Of a DNA stretch of 64,000 nt, positions 18,500 to 27,703 are shown piece by piece (the first letter of the stretch is position 1; each line of letters opens with the position of its first letter). The notes beneath the pieces were generated by a model, which had not been told where the DNA came from, ran no database searches, and saw only the letters and a list, made by a program, of their open reading frames with translations. Source of the stretch: Herbaspirillum autotrophicum (GTDB lineage Bacteria; Pseudomonadota; Gammaproteobacteria; Burkholderiales; Burkholderiaceae_D); the NCBI RefSeq assembly GCF_001189915.1, contig NZ_LFLS01000010.1, positions 1 to 64,000 on the forward strand, given 5' to 3'. The translations under genes were made by a program, and so were the position numbers.

Positions 18500-19213
18500 T
18501 CATGCCAGACCGCGACGCGACAGATAGAACTTGCTGAGCTGGGTAACGATGGCGTCCAGCGCCAGGGCCAGCAGCGCCGTACTGGCGGCGCCAAGCAATA
18601 GCTGTCCGTGATTGTTGAGATAGATGCCGGGGAAAATCAGACCACCGAGACTTTCACCACCGATCAGCATCGACAGCGGCGCGGTACCGACATTGATGAC
18701 CAGTGCAGTGCGCACGCCGCCGACAATGATCGGCAAGGCGTTCGGCAATTCGACCCGGAACAGAATCTGATACGGCTTCATGCCGATACCCTTGGCGGCT
18801 TCCTTCATCGGCGCCGAGACGCCTTTCAAACCTTCAAAGGTATTGCGCACAATCGGCAGCATGGAAGCCAGCCAGAGCGCAATGATGGTCGGCCAGTTGC
18901 CGATGCCGAAAAATGCCAGCGCCAGTGCCAGTACCGCAATCGATGGCACGGTATTGCCGATATTGAAAATCTGGATGAAGTATTCGGCCCAGCGCGACAC
19001 CGATGGCCGGCTCAGCAAAATGCCGGCCGGAATGCCGACCAGCAAGGCCAGCGACATGGACGCTGCCACCAACTGCAAATGCTTGCCGGTGTAGTACAGC
19101 AAATCACCCCGATATTGATAGATGACATCTGCACCTATCCATTGAATCAGGCCGGCCACGAGCAATACGGAAATGGCTCCGCCGATAATGACCTTGCGAA
19201 ATGAACGCGTCAT
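18500..19213 (-). CDS. Osmoprotectant ABC transporter permease, first copy
   Basis: 237 residues with an N-terminal helix (VIIGGAISVLLVAGLIQW) and about five further membrane segments. The coupling-helix motif is in FEGLKGVSAPMKEAAKGIGM, and LPNALPIIVGGVRTALVINVG resembles its partner at 16916-17566. It is the first gene of the transporter operon (permease, binding protein, permease, ATPase). An in-frame start 18 bases upstream is possible, but MTRSFRKV at 19213 is the better N-terminus. Confidence 0.9.
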   Translation of the reverse strand: MTRSFRKVIIGGAISVLLVAGLIQWIGADVIYQYRGDLLYYTGKHLQLVAASMSLALLVGIPAGILLSRPSVSRWAEYFIQIFNIGNTVPSIAVLALALAFFGIGNWPTIIALWLASMLPIVRNTFEGLKGVSAPMKEAAKGIGMKPYQILFRVELPNALPIIVGGVRTALVINVGTAPLSMLIGGESLGGLIFPGIYLNNHGQLLLGAASTALLALALDAIVTQLSKFYLSRRGLA

Positions 19214-19712
19214 GATTACCCCCTTGAGCACACACCGCGAAACAATGCCGCGACGGCACAGTAGATTGAATTTTTATGGTCCGCTCGTCCCTTGAGGACA
19301 GATCGTTTGGATACGAACCGGCTACCGCCAACAGCGGCAACGATGAAATCGAAAGTTGAAAGCAACCGTCGACGATTTATGCTCCCCGGACGCGCTGCGA
19401 CAGCAAGCCGGAGAATGAGACGACCCGCATGGGATCAGGAACTGCTATTGGTTGTTGAACAAAATTTGTCACTGGGACGAGAGGCAGTATATGCGAAAGG
19501 CTTAATGAAGTCTAGCTATGACAATTTCAAAATCAATAACTCCGCGATCTTAGTCATCAAGATTTCGTCAAAAAACGATGGACATCCGCGTTTGCGAAAT
19601 ACCCCTGCAACGTAGAAAACGCCCCGCGAACCAGCGATTCGGGGGGCGTTTTCAGGCATCTCAAATTATTTCCGCAAAGAAAATTTAGGGGTGCAATTTT
19701 ATTTTTCGACGA
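19214..19712. other. 499-base intergenic region upstream of the osmoprotectant operon
   Basis: Its left part should contain the promoter of the minus-strand transporter operon; no clear -35/-10 pair was identified. It also holds the terminator at 19615-19653. A 107-codon open frame on the plus strand (19292-19615) has atypical, mixed-charge composition, no ribosome site and no recognisable motif; I do not regard it as a gene. Confidence 0.5.
19615..19653. terminator. Strong bidirectional rho-independent terminator
   Basis: GAAAACGCCCC (19615-19625) pairs with GGGGCGTTTTC (19643-19653), and inner CGAA pairs with TTCG. It lies 60 bases after the DUF4197 stop on the minus strand and gives a UUUUC end in both directions. 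Confidence 0.85.
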
Positions 19713-20411
19713 TTACTTCAGGGCACCAAATACCTTGCCGATAATCGCGCTGCCGGCGCCGAGCGGATCAGCGCGGATTGCTTTTTCTTCTTCGCCGATC
19801 ATCAAAAACAAGCCATCCAGCGCGCGTTGCGTGACATATCCTTCGACCGTAGCCTGATCGCCGGAGACCAGCCCGGTCTTGGAAACCTGGCCCATGGTGG
19901 CGTTATATTTGGCCGACAAGCCATTGCGGTCGGTGATGTTCTTCACGATGGGCAGGAATTTCTGTCCCAGCGGCGCGGACGTTTTTTGCCGGAAAAAATC
20001 GGTCACCGAGGTATCGCCACCGCTCAAAATGTTTTTGGCGTCGGTCACCGACATCGACTTGACAGCATTGAGCAGCAAGGGTTTTGCCAATGGCACGGCA
20101 GACTCCGCAGCGTGGTTCATGTCGACCACAAGTTCATCGAGCTTTTGGCCCTGCCCGGTCATTTTCAGGATCGGCATGGCTTGCTCCAGCACACCCGGCA
20201 ATTTGATCTTGACCTTGTCATTGTTCAAAAAACCATTGGTCACGCCGAGTTTGGAAACTGCCACATCCGCACCCTTTTCGAGTGCTGCCCTGAGGCCGCT
20301 GGTAGCGTCCTGATTGCTGATATCAGACAAGGAAAAAGCAAACACCAGCGTGCTGCATAAAGTCAGTCCGGCAGCAATGATGGTTTTAGAACCTGGTTTG
20401 ATGCGCAACAT
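19713..20411 (-). CDS. DUF4197 family exported protein
   Basis: 232 residues. A signal peptide (core IIAAGLTLCSTLVFAFS) is followed by an all-helical DUF4197 domain: LRAALEKGADVAVSKLG, MNHAAESAVPLAKPLLLNAVKSM, and a C-terminal VTQRALDGLFLMIGEEEKAIRADP, the best-conserved part of the family. The start at 20411 follows AAAGGAGAC; an earlier in-frame ATG at 20459 would precede the signal peptide with polar residues. Function is unknown; the family is common in Gram-negative bacteria. Confidence 0.9.
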   Translation of the reverse strand: MLRIKPGSKTIIAAGLTLCSTLVFAFSLSDISNQDATSGLRAALEKGADVAVSKLGVTNGFLNNDKVKIKLPGVLEQAMPILKMTGQGQKLDELVVDMNHAAESAVPLAKPLLLNAVKSMSVTDAKNILSGGDTSVTDFFRQKTSAPLGQKFLPIVKNITDRNGLSAKYNATMGQVSKTGLVSGDQATVEGYVTQRALDGLFLMIGEEEKAIRADPLGAGSAIIGKVFGALK

Positions 20412-20519
20412 GGAGTCTCCTTTTGAAATGCCGTTCAGATCACAGCCGGCTACCATCATAACCGTAAATTCCGGCCGTCATGACAACGATGATGGTGAAT
20501 GCCGCGCGAGTCGTCGGCC

Positions 20520-21917
20520 TCAGTCGTCGCCGACGGATTTGCCGCGGGTCAACTCAAGACCGGCGTCGTGCGGCAGGCGGCGGGTCACCGGCACCGAGGC
20601 AATCGAGAACAGTCCGACCACCAGAAACGCAGGCCAGAAATCGGATTCGACAATCGTCGCATGACCTTGCACTGCATTTGAAATCTGCAACACCAGACCG
20701 GCAATGGTGACGCCCATGCCGAGCGACAATTGCTGCACCACGCTGGCCAGACTGGTGGCGCGTCCGGCATCGCGATTGCTGATGTCGGCATAGGCAATCG
20801 AGTTGAGACAAGTAAATTGCAGCGACGGGAAAAACCCGCCCAGCAACACTACCGCCAGCATCACCAGGTACGGCGTATGCGAAGTAAACAGGCCGTAAGA
20901 AGCGATGGCGATGCCGGCCAGCACGGCGTTGAACATCAGCACCGTGCGGAAGCCATAGCGACGCAACACCGATGACGCCAGCGCCTTCATGAACATCGCA
21001 CCAAACGCGGAGGCGCAAGTAATCGTGCCGGCTTCAAACGGATTGAGCCCCAAGCCTTCCTGCAACGCCAGCGGCAGCAGAAACGGCACGGCCCCGAGGC
21101 CGACCCGGAACAATGACCCGCCGAGCACGCTGGCGCGCAAGGTCGGAATCCGCAACAAGCGCAAGTCGAGCAACGGGAACGGTACGCGCATGGCGTGCCG
21201 GAAATAGTAAAACAAGGCAATCGACCCGGCCACGCACATCACCACCGGCCACTCTTTCGGCAACAAGTGACTGCCGAGCAGCGAAAATCCCAGCATCGCG
21301 GTGCCGCCGCCAAACGCCGTCAGAATAAAGCCCTTGACGTCGAGCGGAGCCGGGTTCTCTTCGCGAAAATTCTCGATGTAACGACCGGCCAGATACAGAC
21401 CGAGAATACAGATCGGGATATTGATCAGGAAGATCCAGCGCCAATGAAAATAGGTAGTGATGAAACCACCGAGCGGTGGTCCGATGACGGGCCCCATCAA
21501 GGATGGCAAGGTCAGATAACTGATGGCCTTGACCAGATCGGCCTTGGATACCGAGCGCACAATGATGATGCGCCCTACCGGCACCATCATCGCGCCGCCG
21601 ATGCCTTGCAAGAAGCGCGCCGCGACAAAGGTGAACAGCGAGCCTGACAAGGCGCACAGAATCGAGCCGGTCATGAAGGTGATCATGGCGGCACGGAATA
21701 TCGTACGGGCGCCGACCTTGTCCGCGATCCAGCCGGAAATCGGAATGAACACGCCAAGGCTGACCACATACGAAGTCAATGCCAGTTTCAGGGTAATCGG
21801 GTCTTGTCCGAGATCGCGCGCCAGCGCCGGCAGCGAAGTGGCAATGACTGTGACATCCATGTTTTCCATGAACAGGGCACAGCCAACAATAAGGGGAACA
21901 ATGAATGCGGGAGACAC
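20520..21917 (-). CDS. MFS drug exporter, DHA2 (EmrB/QacA-like) type
   Basis: 465 residues with about 13-14 membrane helices. Family motifs are seen: SGWIADKVGARTIFRAAMI (motif A type), FLQGIGGAMMVPVGRIIIVRS (motif B), and GPVIGPPLGGFITTYFHWRWIFLINIPI, which is diagnostic of the DHA2 family. It should export small hydrophobic compounds using the proton gradient. No adjacent EmrA-type adaptor or obvious regulator is present, so it probably works alone in the inner membrane. Substrate unknown. Confidence 0.92.
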   Translation of the reverse strand: MSPAFIVPLIVGCALFMENMDVTVIATSLPALARDLGQDPITLKLALTSYVVSLGVFIPISGWIADKVGARTIFRAAMITFMTGSILCALSGSLFTFVAARFLQGIGGAMMVPVGRIIIVRSVSKADLVKAISYLTLPSLMGPVIGPPLGGFITTYFHWRWIFLINIPICILGLYLAGRYIENFREENPAPLDVKGFILTAFGGGTAMLGFSLLGSHLLPKEWPVVMCVAGSIALFYYFRHAMRVPFPLLDLRLLRIPTLRASVLGGSLFRVGLGAVPFLLPLALQEGLGLNPFEAGTITCASAFGAMFMKALASSVLRRYGFRTVLMFNAVLAGIAIASYGLFTSHTPYLVMLAVVLLGGFFPSLQFTCLNSIAYADISNRDAGRATSLASVVQQLSLGMGVTIAGLVLQISNAVQGHATIVESDFWPAFLVVGLFSIASVPVTRRLPHDAGLELTRGKSVGDD

Positions 21918-22176
21918 AATGCAACGAAAGGAAAAAACCGTTCTGACGGGAAGCCTCGCGGAGTCCGGGCAGTTTACACCAGTTCAGTGATTGCTGCCGC
22001 CACGATCCCCGGTCCCATCAAATGGGGCAGACAGAGATCGACATCATTCGATAAACATCGCTTCCTGTCATCGCAGAAGATACTGTGCATGCCGGCGTGG
22101 CGGGACATCTGCTAGTATCTTCTGCAACACGGCAGACACACTGCCGTGCCATTGTCTTCATTTATGGAAATTGCCC

Positions 22177-22584
22177 ATGACCACATCAGATACCCATAGC
22201 AAGACCATCGGCTACCTCTTATGGATTTTCGGCTTTACCGGCGCCCACCGTTTTTACTACGGCAAACCTGTCACCGGCACCATCTGGTTTTTCACGCTCG
22301 GCTTGCTCGGCATCGGCTGGATCATTGATCTGTTTTTGATTCCGGGCATGGACCGGGCCGCCGATCAGCGTTTTGTCAGCGGCAATATCGACTACACAGT
22401 GGCCTGGCTGCTGCTCGGTTTTCTCGGCTTTTTCGGCGTGCACCGCATGTATATGGGCAAATGGGTCACCGGTATCATTTATCTGTTCACCGGCGGCTTG
22501 TTCCTGCTTGGCATACTGTACGATTTCTGGACCCTGAACACGCAAATCTCGGAACGCAATCACGGCGCCTCGCTGGCCTCTTGA
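22177..22584 (+). CDS. TM2 domain-containing membrane protein
   Basis: 135 residues with four hydrophobic segments arranged as two TM2-like halves. IGYLLWIFGFTGAHRFYYG ... TGTIWFFTLGLLGIGWIIDLFLIPG is followed by LLGFLGFFGVHRMYMGKWVTG ... LFTGGLFLLGILYDFWTLN. The DFW/DLF end of each helix pair is the usual TM2 signature, so this looks like an internal duplication. Function unknown. Its 3' end overlaps the convergent DNA ligase gene by 25 bases, so both coding strands share those bases. Confidence 0.88.
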   Translation: MTTSDTHSKTIGYLLWIFGFTGAHRFYYGKPVTGTIWFFTLGLLGIGWIIDLFLIPGMDRAADQRFVSGNIDYTVAWLLLGFLGFFGVHRMYMGKWVTGIIYLFTGGLFLLGILYDFWTLNTQISERNHGASLAS

Positions 22585-23471
22585 GGCGCCGGGCGGTCCT
22601 CTTCCCGTACCCGCATGAAGGTCGCAAAACGTGGAATGCCACTGGCGTGCAGTCCGCGATAGCGGTACGTGACCTGACTGCCGATGGCTGGCGGATCACG
22701 GCGCTGCGCATCCTTGAGGCCGCTGCCGAGCTTGAACCGGATGCCAGCCGGGGTTTCCACCAGCAAGGCGCCGAGCATGCCCTGATACTTCCCTTTACCC
22801 GGCACATGGGCGATGACGGTAGCTTCGGCATCCTGATACAGTTTGAATTTCAGCAAGTCATCATTGCGCTGCGCCCGATACAGTGAAGCACCACGGTGCA
22901 ACATCAAGCCCTCACCGCCCTGCCTGACGATCTCCCTGAGCCAGCGCTGCAAACCCGCCGCATCGGCCACGCGCCGTTGCTCCACTGCCTGCACCCAATC
23001 CTGCCCGATGTGCGCCACCAGACTTTGCAATGCCGGCAGGCGCGCATCAAACATGCCACCGTGCGCCGGCAAATCGAACACCATGAAACGCATGGAGCGC
23101 CATGCGGCGTCATCGGGCCGTTGCTTGCGCACCGTTGAAACGGCTTCCGCAAAACGGTTGCGGCCGGCCCACAACTCGCCATCCATCGGCACCGCCGGCC
23201 AACCGGCGGTAAACCATGGCGGCGTCTGAATCGGCTGACCGCCACGCGTCAGCAAGCGCCGGCCGTCCCAATAGCCGCGCACGCCATCATATTTTTCGCT
23301 GACCCAATACTCGGCCAGCATGATATCGGCCCGATATTCATTGGCCAGCATCAGCGGGGGCGCGGCGGCTGCCTGTGACGGTGACATCGGGAACAGATGC
23401 AACGCCAGCGACAAGCCCGGCGCCAACCAGAAATGCAACATGCGACTACGCACGACAGACAGCATCGTCAT
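22560..23471 (-). CDS. Exported ATP-dependent DNA ligase (Lig E type)
   Basis: 303 residues. An N-terminal signal-like segment (LAPGLSLALHLFPMSPSQAAAA) precedes a minimal ligase. Motif I is SEKYDGVRGYWDG, with Lys60 the predicted adenylated residue; MDGELW is motif III, MRFMVFDLP motif IIIa-like, EGLMLHR motif IV and KFKLYQDAEA motif V. An OB-fold domain completes the protein (about 210-300). Such periplasmic ligases have been linked to natural transformation or extracellular DNA. It overlaps the convergent TM2 gene and is followed upstream by the CorC-like gene. Confidence 0.9.
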   Translation of the reverse strand: MTMLSVVRSRMLHFWLAPGLSLALHLFPMSPSQAAAAPPLMLANEYRADIMLAEYWVSEKYDGVRGYWDGRRLLTRGGQPIQTPPWFTAGWPAVPMDGELWAGRNRFAEAVSTVRKQRPDDAAWRSMRFMVFDLPAHGGMFDARLPALQSLVAHIGQDWVQAVEQRRVADAAGLQRWLREIVRQGGEGLMLHRGASLYRAQRNDDLLKFKLYQDAEATVIAHVPGKGKYQGMLGALLVETPAGIRFKLGSGLKDAQRRDPPAIGSQVTYRYRGLHASGIPRFATFMRVREEDRPAPQEASEAP

Positions 23472-23482
23472 GCAGCCTCCGC

Positions 23483-24829
23483 TCAGATTTTTGCGTTTTC
23501 TCCCTGCGCGCTTTCCGCGTCGCCCGCTTCAGGTTTGCCCTGTTTGAAACGTGTTACCAGTAATTGATTGATGCGATTGCCGTCGATGTCGACCACTTCG
23601 AATTTGTAACCGGCAAACAAAACGAAATCGGCCTTCTTCGGAATCTTGCGCAACATGTACATGATGAAACCGGCCAGCGTTTCGTAACCCATCGGGTTCG
23701 GATAATCGTCGATACTCAAGGCATTCATCACTTCAGCCAGCGGCGTCAGGCCATCCATGAGCCACGAATTTTCATCGCGCTTGACGATCTGCTGTTCTTC
23801 TGCCGGCAAGTTCAGCAAATTGCCCATCAACACGCTGGTCACATCGGTAATGCTGATGATGCCGACCACCAGCGCATATTCATTGACCACCACCGCCAGA
23901 TCTTCATCTACCGCTTTCATCCGTTCCAGCACTTCCCACAGATTCAGGCTGTCCGGAATCGACAGCGGCGCATGAATCAGGCCCTTGTCGCGCAACGAAA
24001 AATGTTCGCCCTTGAGCAAGCGTTTGAGCACATCCTTGCTGTCGATATAGCCGAGCACCGCATCGATATTTTCTTCGCACACCAAAAAGCGTGAATGCGG
24101 ATGATCGATGATTTTCTGCCGCAAGACTTCTTCGGTATCGGTCACCAGAAAGTACACGATGCTTTCACGCTGCGTCATGGCCGACGGCACATAACGGCTT
24201 TCCAGCTCGAACACGTTTTCGATCAGATGATGTTCCTGATGCAGCAACACGCCAGCCTGGGCGCCGGCATCGACCATGGCGTGGATTTCATTGGGCGTAA
24301 TCACGTCGAGCCGTACTTGCGGCAAACCCAGCACGGTAAAGATCAGTTTCGACAAGCCATTGAAAAACCAGACGATGGGCTTGAACAAGGTTTCGAAAAA
24401 CAGCATCGGCCGCACCAGCGCCATGGCAGCCCGTTCCGGCGCCAGCATTGCCAGCCGCTTGGGCATGAGATCGGCGAACAGAATGAAAAATCCCGTCACC
24501 AGCAGAAATGAACAGGCGAAGCTGGCATTTTCCAGCCACGGCCCCTGATAAAAGCGGCCGATCAGATTCTGCATGTGCGGGGTCAGTGCCGGTTCGCCAA
24601 TCACGCCGCCGAGAATGGCCACCGCATTCAAACCGATCTGCACCACGGTAAAGAAATTTCCCGGCTGCGCCTGTAATGCCAGCACCATTGCCGCTTGCCC
24701 GTTGCCGTCTTTGGACAGCATTTCCAGGCGTATTTTGCGCGACGCGGCCAGTGAAATTTCGGCACACGACAGAAAGGCGCTGATGACCACAAGCAGGAGA
24801 ATTAATAAAAAACTGGCGAAGAAACTCAT
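23483..24829 (-). CDS. DUF21/CBS/CorC_HlyC hemolysin-family membrane protein
   Basis: 448 residues with a DUF21 (CNNM-like) transmembrane domain at about 1-190 (LLILLLVVISAFLSCAEISLAASRK; GNFFTVVQIGLNAVAILGGVIGEPALT). Two CBS domains follow at about 210-335 (RESIVYFLVTDTEEV; LAVVVNEYALVVGIISITDV), with a C-terminal CorC_HlyC domain at about 350-435. The family includes putative magnesium or cobalt efflux proteins; 'hemolysin' is a historical name. The ATG at 24829 begins MSFFASFLLILLL, which fits the family. Confidence 0.9.
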   Translation of the reverse strand: MSFFASFLLILLLVVISAFLSCAEISLAASRKIRLEMLSKDGNGQAAMVLALQAQPGNFFTVVQIGLNAVAILGGVIGEPALTPHMQNLIGRFYQGPWLENASFACSFLLVTGFFILFADLMPKRLAMLAPERAAMALVRPMLFFETLFKPIVWFFNGLSKLIFTVLGLPQVRLDVITPNEIHAMVDAGAQAGVLLHQEHHLIENVFELESRYVPSAMTQRESIVYFLVTDTEEVLRQKIIDHPHSRFLVCEENIDAVLGYIDSKDVLKRLLKGEHFSLRDKGLIHAPLSIPDSLNLWEVLERMKAVDEDLAVVVNEYALVVGIISITDVTSVLMGNLLNLPAEEQQIVKRDENSWLMDGLTPLAEVMNALSIDDYPNPMGYETLAGFIMYMLRKIPKKADFVLFAGYKFEVVDIDGNRINQLLVTRFKQGKPEAGDAESAQGENAKI

Positions 24830-24923
24830 TTTCTTACTCTCGAAGTCGCTGTGTCCCCCCATTCTCTCCTGCAACAGAGGATTATGGCAACCTGACTTCA
24901 GAGAATGCGCAAATCAGATCAAT

Positions 24924-26597
24924 TCAATACACATCGCGGCGATAACGGCCCTGTTCAGCCATGATTTCCAGGGTTTCCGCGCCCAGAATCGCGGTCAGCG
25001 CCTGCGTCACCCCGGTTGCCATGCCAGCCAGACTGCCGCACACGTAGACAGCGGCATCCGCAGCCACCCATGCACGAATCTCGTCAGCCGCAGCTTGCAG
25101 CTCGTCCTGAACATACAGGCGCTGTTCCTGATCACGGGAAAACGCCAGATCCAGGCGCTGCAAAACACCCTGCACCTGCCAGCTTTCAATTTCCTGCCGA
25201 TGGAAGAAGTCGTGCGCTGCCGAACGCTCGCCAAACAGCAACCAGTTGCGCCGATGCCCCGCCACGGCGCGCGCCTTGAGATGCGCACGCAATCCTGCCA
25301 GCCCGGTGCCGTTACCGATCAGGATCAGCGGCCGCTCATCGGCCGGCGCATGAAAACTGCGGTTTTCGCGTACCCGCAAGGCAATTGCGGTATTCAACCC
25401 GGCATATTCGGTCAGCCAGCCCGATCCGAGTCCGGGACTGCCGTCAGGATGCAGCATGCGGCGTACCAGCAATTCGAGCCGGCCATCTTCTGGTATCGAG
25501 GCAATCGAATATTCGCGGTGCGGCAAGGGCTGCAACGTGGTCGCCAATGCCAGCGGCGATAAACCGCGCCACGCCGACAGGTCATCGTCACTGGCAGGCA
25601 ACATGCTGCGCGCCAGACGATCCGCCAACCGTTCCTCGCCGGTGCCGTCCTCATGACCGGCTGCGCGCGGCACCAGCGCAGCGCCATCCAGACCTAACGC
25701 GGCAATGATGGCAGCCACCTTGTGCGGCGGCTGACATGGGCCGACTTCGGCAATATCACCGGCGCGCCATTGGCTGCCAGGCGGCACGTCAAATGCCAGA
25801 TGGAAGGCTGGCCCGCCGAGGCTGCCCGGATTCAGCAAGCGCCGTTCGATCAGTTTCCAGGCACCGTAACGCGGTGCACTCCAATCTGCCATGCCGGTAT
25901 GTCCGCTCAGGCCCCCAAGATGATGTTGCCAATGGCGCAAAGCGCCTTCATCGCCATTATCGACCTCGACGCTGTCGAACAAGGCGTTGGCGCCCTGATG
26001 CCGCAACCAGCTTTCGATGGCGCGGCCAAAAGCGCAATAATGCGCGTAGCTGCTGTCACCCAGCGCCAGCATGCCATAGGCGATGCCACTGAGATCGGTG
26101 CTGCCGCGCGCGGTATCTGCATTGCCCATGACTTTGCGTGCGAAACCGGCTGCGCTGTCCGGCGCATCCCCTTCGCCGGTAGTACTGACCACAAACAGAA
26201 CCCGGTGCGCCGTACGCAATTGCGCCAGCTGCAGTTGCGCCAGCGCACTGACACGTACCGCGACGCCTCCCGCCTGCAAGGCCTGCGCCGACTGCCAGGC
26301 CAGTTGTTCGGCGAAGCCGGTCTGACTGGCGAAGGCAATCAGGACCGTGTCGGCCGGCGCAACATCGCTGCTGATCAAGCTTTGTTGCGCCACCAACTGA
26401 CGCCGTCGATAGCGCAAGAAAATCACGCTGCAAAACACCAGATACAACAGCGCCACCAATGCCGCTGCCAGCATTCGGCCGCCATTGCCGTCAAAGCGGC
26501 CACTGCGCGCCAGCCACCAGGTCGCGCATACTGCGGCGGCCAGACTGCCGGCCACGCTGGTCAACTTGCGCTGAGCAGGTTTCAAACCGCTTGTCAT
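24924..26597 (-). CDS. Membrane-anchored NAD(P)H diflavin reductase (CysJ/CPR-like)
   Basis: 557 residues. Two membrane segments lie at about 10-28 and 38-56. A flavodoxin domain follows (FASQTGFAEQLAWQSA; STTGEGDAPDSAAGFARKV; LALGDSSYAHYCAFGRAIESWL). The ferredoxin-reductase part has the FAD motif REYSIASIPEDGRLELLVRR, the nucleotide-binding LIGNGTGLAGLRAHLKAR, and a C-terminal QGRYRRDVY nearly identical in style to sulfite reductase flavoprotein. No sulfite reductase hemoprotein is nearby, so it more likely feeds electrons to membrane or periplasmic partners. Its start overlaps the apbE stop by four bases, placing it last in the iron-regulated operon. Confidence 0.9.
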   Translation of the reverse strand: MTSGLKPAQRKLTSVAGSLAAAVCATWWLARSGRFDGNGGRMLAAALVALLYLVFCSVIFLRYRRRQLVAQQSLISSDVAPADTVLIAFASQTGFAEQLAWQSAQALQAGGVAVRVSALAQLQLAQLRTAHRVLFVVSTTGEGDAPDSAAGFARKVMGNADTARGSTDLSGIAYGMLALGDSSYAHYCAFGRAIESWLRHQGANALFDSVEVDNGDEGALRHWQHHLGGLSGHTGMADWSAPRYGAWKLIERRLLNPGSLGGPAFHLAFDVPPGSQWRAGDIAEVGPCQPPHKVAAIIAALGLDGAALVPRAAGHEDGTGEERLADRLARSMLPASDDDLSAWRGLSPLALATTLQPLPHREYSIASIPEDGRLELLVRRMLHPDGSPGLGSGWLTEYAGLNTAIALRVRENRSFHAPADERPLILIGNGTGLAGLRAHLKARAVAGHRRNWLLFGERSAAHDFFHRQEIESWQVQGVLQRLDLAFSRDQEQRLYVQDELQAAADEIRAWVAADAAVYVCGSLAGMATGVTQALTAILGAETLEIMAEQGRYRRDVY

Positions 26598-27613
26598 GTC
26601 AGCATGGCCCGCAAGGCCGGTGTCATGCTTTCGCTGAAACCACTGCCATCGCGCGCCAGAAACAGCGCTGCCAGCCCGCGCTCCTGCGCACATCGCATAC
26701 CTTCTTCCGGTCCCAATACCATCAATGCCGTGGCCCAGACATCGGCCACCATGCATTCCGGATGCAATACCGTGACCGCCGCCAGCGGATGCGCAATCGG
26801 CGCTGCACTGCGGGGGTCAATGGTGTGCGAATAATATTTGCCGGCATGTTCGAAATAACGCCGGTAGTCACCGGAGGTTGCCAGCGCCAGGCCATGCAGC
26901 GCCACCACGCTGTGCACGGCATCGGCCGTCGTCGCCGCCCCGCCCTGTACCGATAACGGCTGCTCGATACCGACCCACCACGGTTGCTGGTCGGGCTTGA
27001 CGCCGTAACCACGCAATTCGCCACCGACTTCGACCAGATAACTGGGAATGCCGGCGGCACGCAAATAATCTACCGCCAGATCCACCGCAAAGCCTTTGGC
27101 GATGGAAGAAAAATCAAGGTATATGCCGCCTGCCTGCCAGACCCGGCAGCGCACCCGATCCAGACGAATGCGTTGCCAGCCGCAGCGGCTTTGGGCAACT
27201 GCAAGCTCCTGCGCTGCCGGTGTTTGCTGACCTCGGGCGTCGGGGCCGAAGCCCCACAGGTTGACCAGCGGTCCGACACTGGGATCGTAAGCACCACCGG
27301 TGGCCTGGGCGACAGTCAGCGCGCAATCGAGTACCCGGAAAAACTCCACCGGTATCTCGTGCCAGGTATTGGCTTGCGCCTGATTGAAACGACTCAGATC
27401 CGAATCGTCGCTCCAGGTGCTCATCTGACGCACCACCAGATCGAGCTGACGCTGAATGCCGGCGCCGAGCGTCTCCGGCACCGTGCCAGCGGGCAGGATC
27501 AGTTTGGCCGACCAGGTAGTGCCCATGGTCAGGCCGGACAAACTCTGCGGCACCGCTGCAACGTCAAGCACAGGCGGCTCGGCAAACTCGACTGGAATGA
27601 AAACGCGATTCAT
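26594..27613 (-). CDS. apbE: FAD:protein FMN transferase (ApbE family)
   Basis: Attaches FMN covalently to Thr or Ser of target proteins. The 339 residues include MGTTWSAKLI, MSTWSDDSDLSRFN, TGGAYDPSVGPLVNLWGF, LDFSSIAKGFAVDLAVDYL, EVGGELRGYG, HTIDPRSAAPIAHP and VADVWATALMVLG, covering the known FAD and Mg sites. Unusually, no signal peptide or lipobox is seen: the protein begins MNRVFIPVEFAEPPV, and a longer start at 27697 does not supply one. The likely substrate is the DUF2271 protein encoded upstream in the same operon. Confidence 0.93.
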   Translation of the reverse strand: MNRVFIPVEFAEPPVLDVAAVPQSLSGLTMGTTWSAKLILPAGTVPETLGAGIQRQLDLVVRQMSTWSDDSDLSRFNQAQANTWHEIPVEFFRVLDCALTVAQATGGAYDPSVGPLVNLWGFGPDARGQQTPAAQELAVAQSRCGWQRIRLDRVRCRVWQAGGIYLDFSSIAKGFAVDLAVDYLRAAGIPSYLVEVGGELRGYGVKPDQQPWWVGIEQPLSVQGGAATTADAVHSVVALHGLALATSGDYRRYFEHAGKYYSHTIDPRSAAPIAHPLAAVTVLHPECMVADVWATALMVLGPEEGMRCAQERGLAALFLARDGSGFSESMTPALRAMLT

Positions 27614-27703
27614 GAGACGGAAAAAAGAAATGGCCGCAGCGCCCGGAATGGGCCTGCATGCCATGCACGCGGCGCCGCCGAAGGGACGCTGCAACAACGT
27701 TGT

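Noticed and set aside
19292..19615. 107-codon plus-strand open frame before the DUF4197 terminator
   Set aside because: Atypical composition, no ribosome site and no recognisable motif; ends in the terminator stem.
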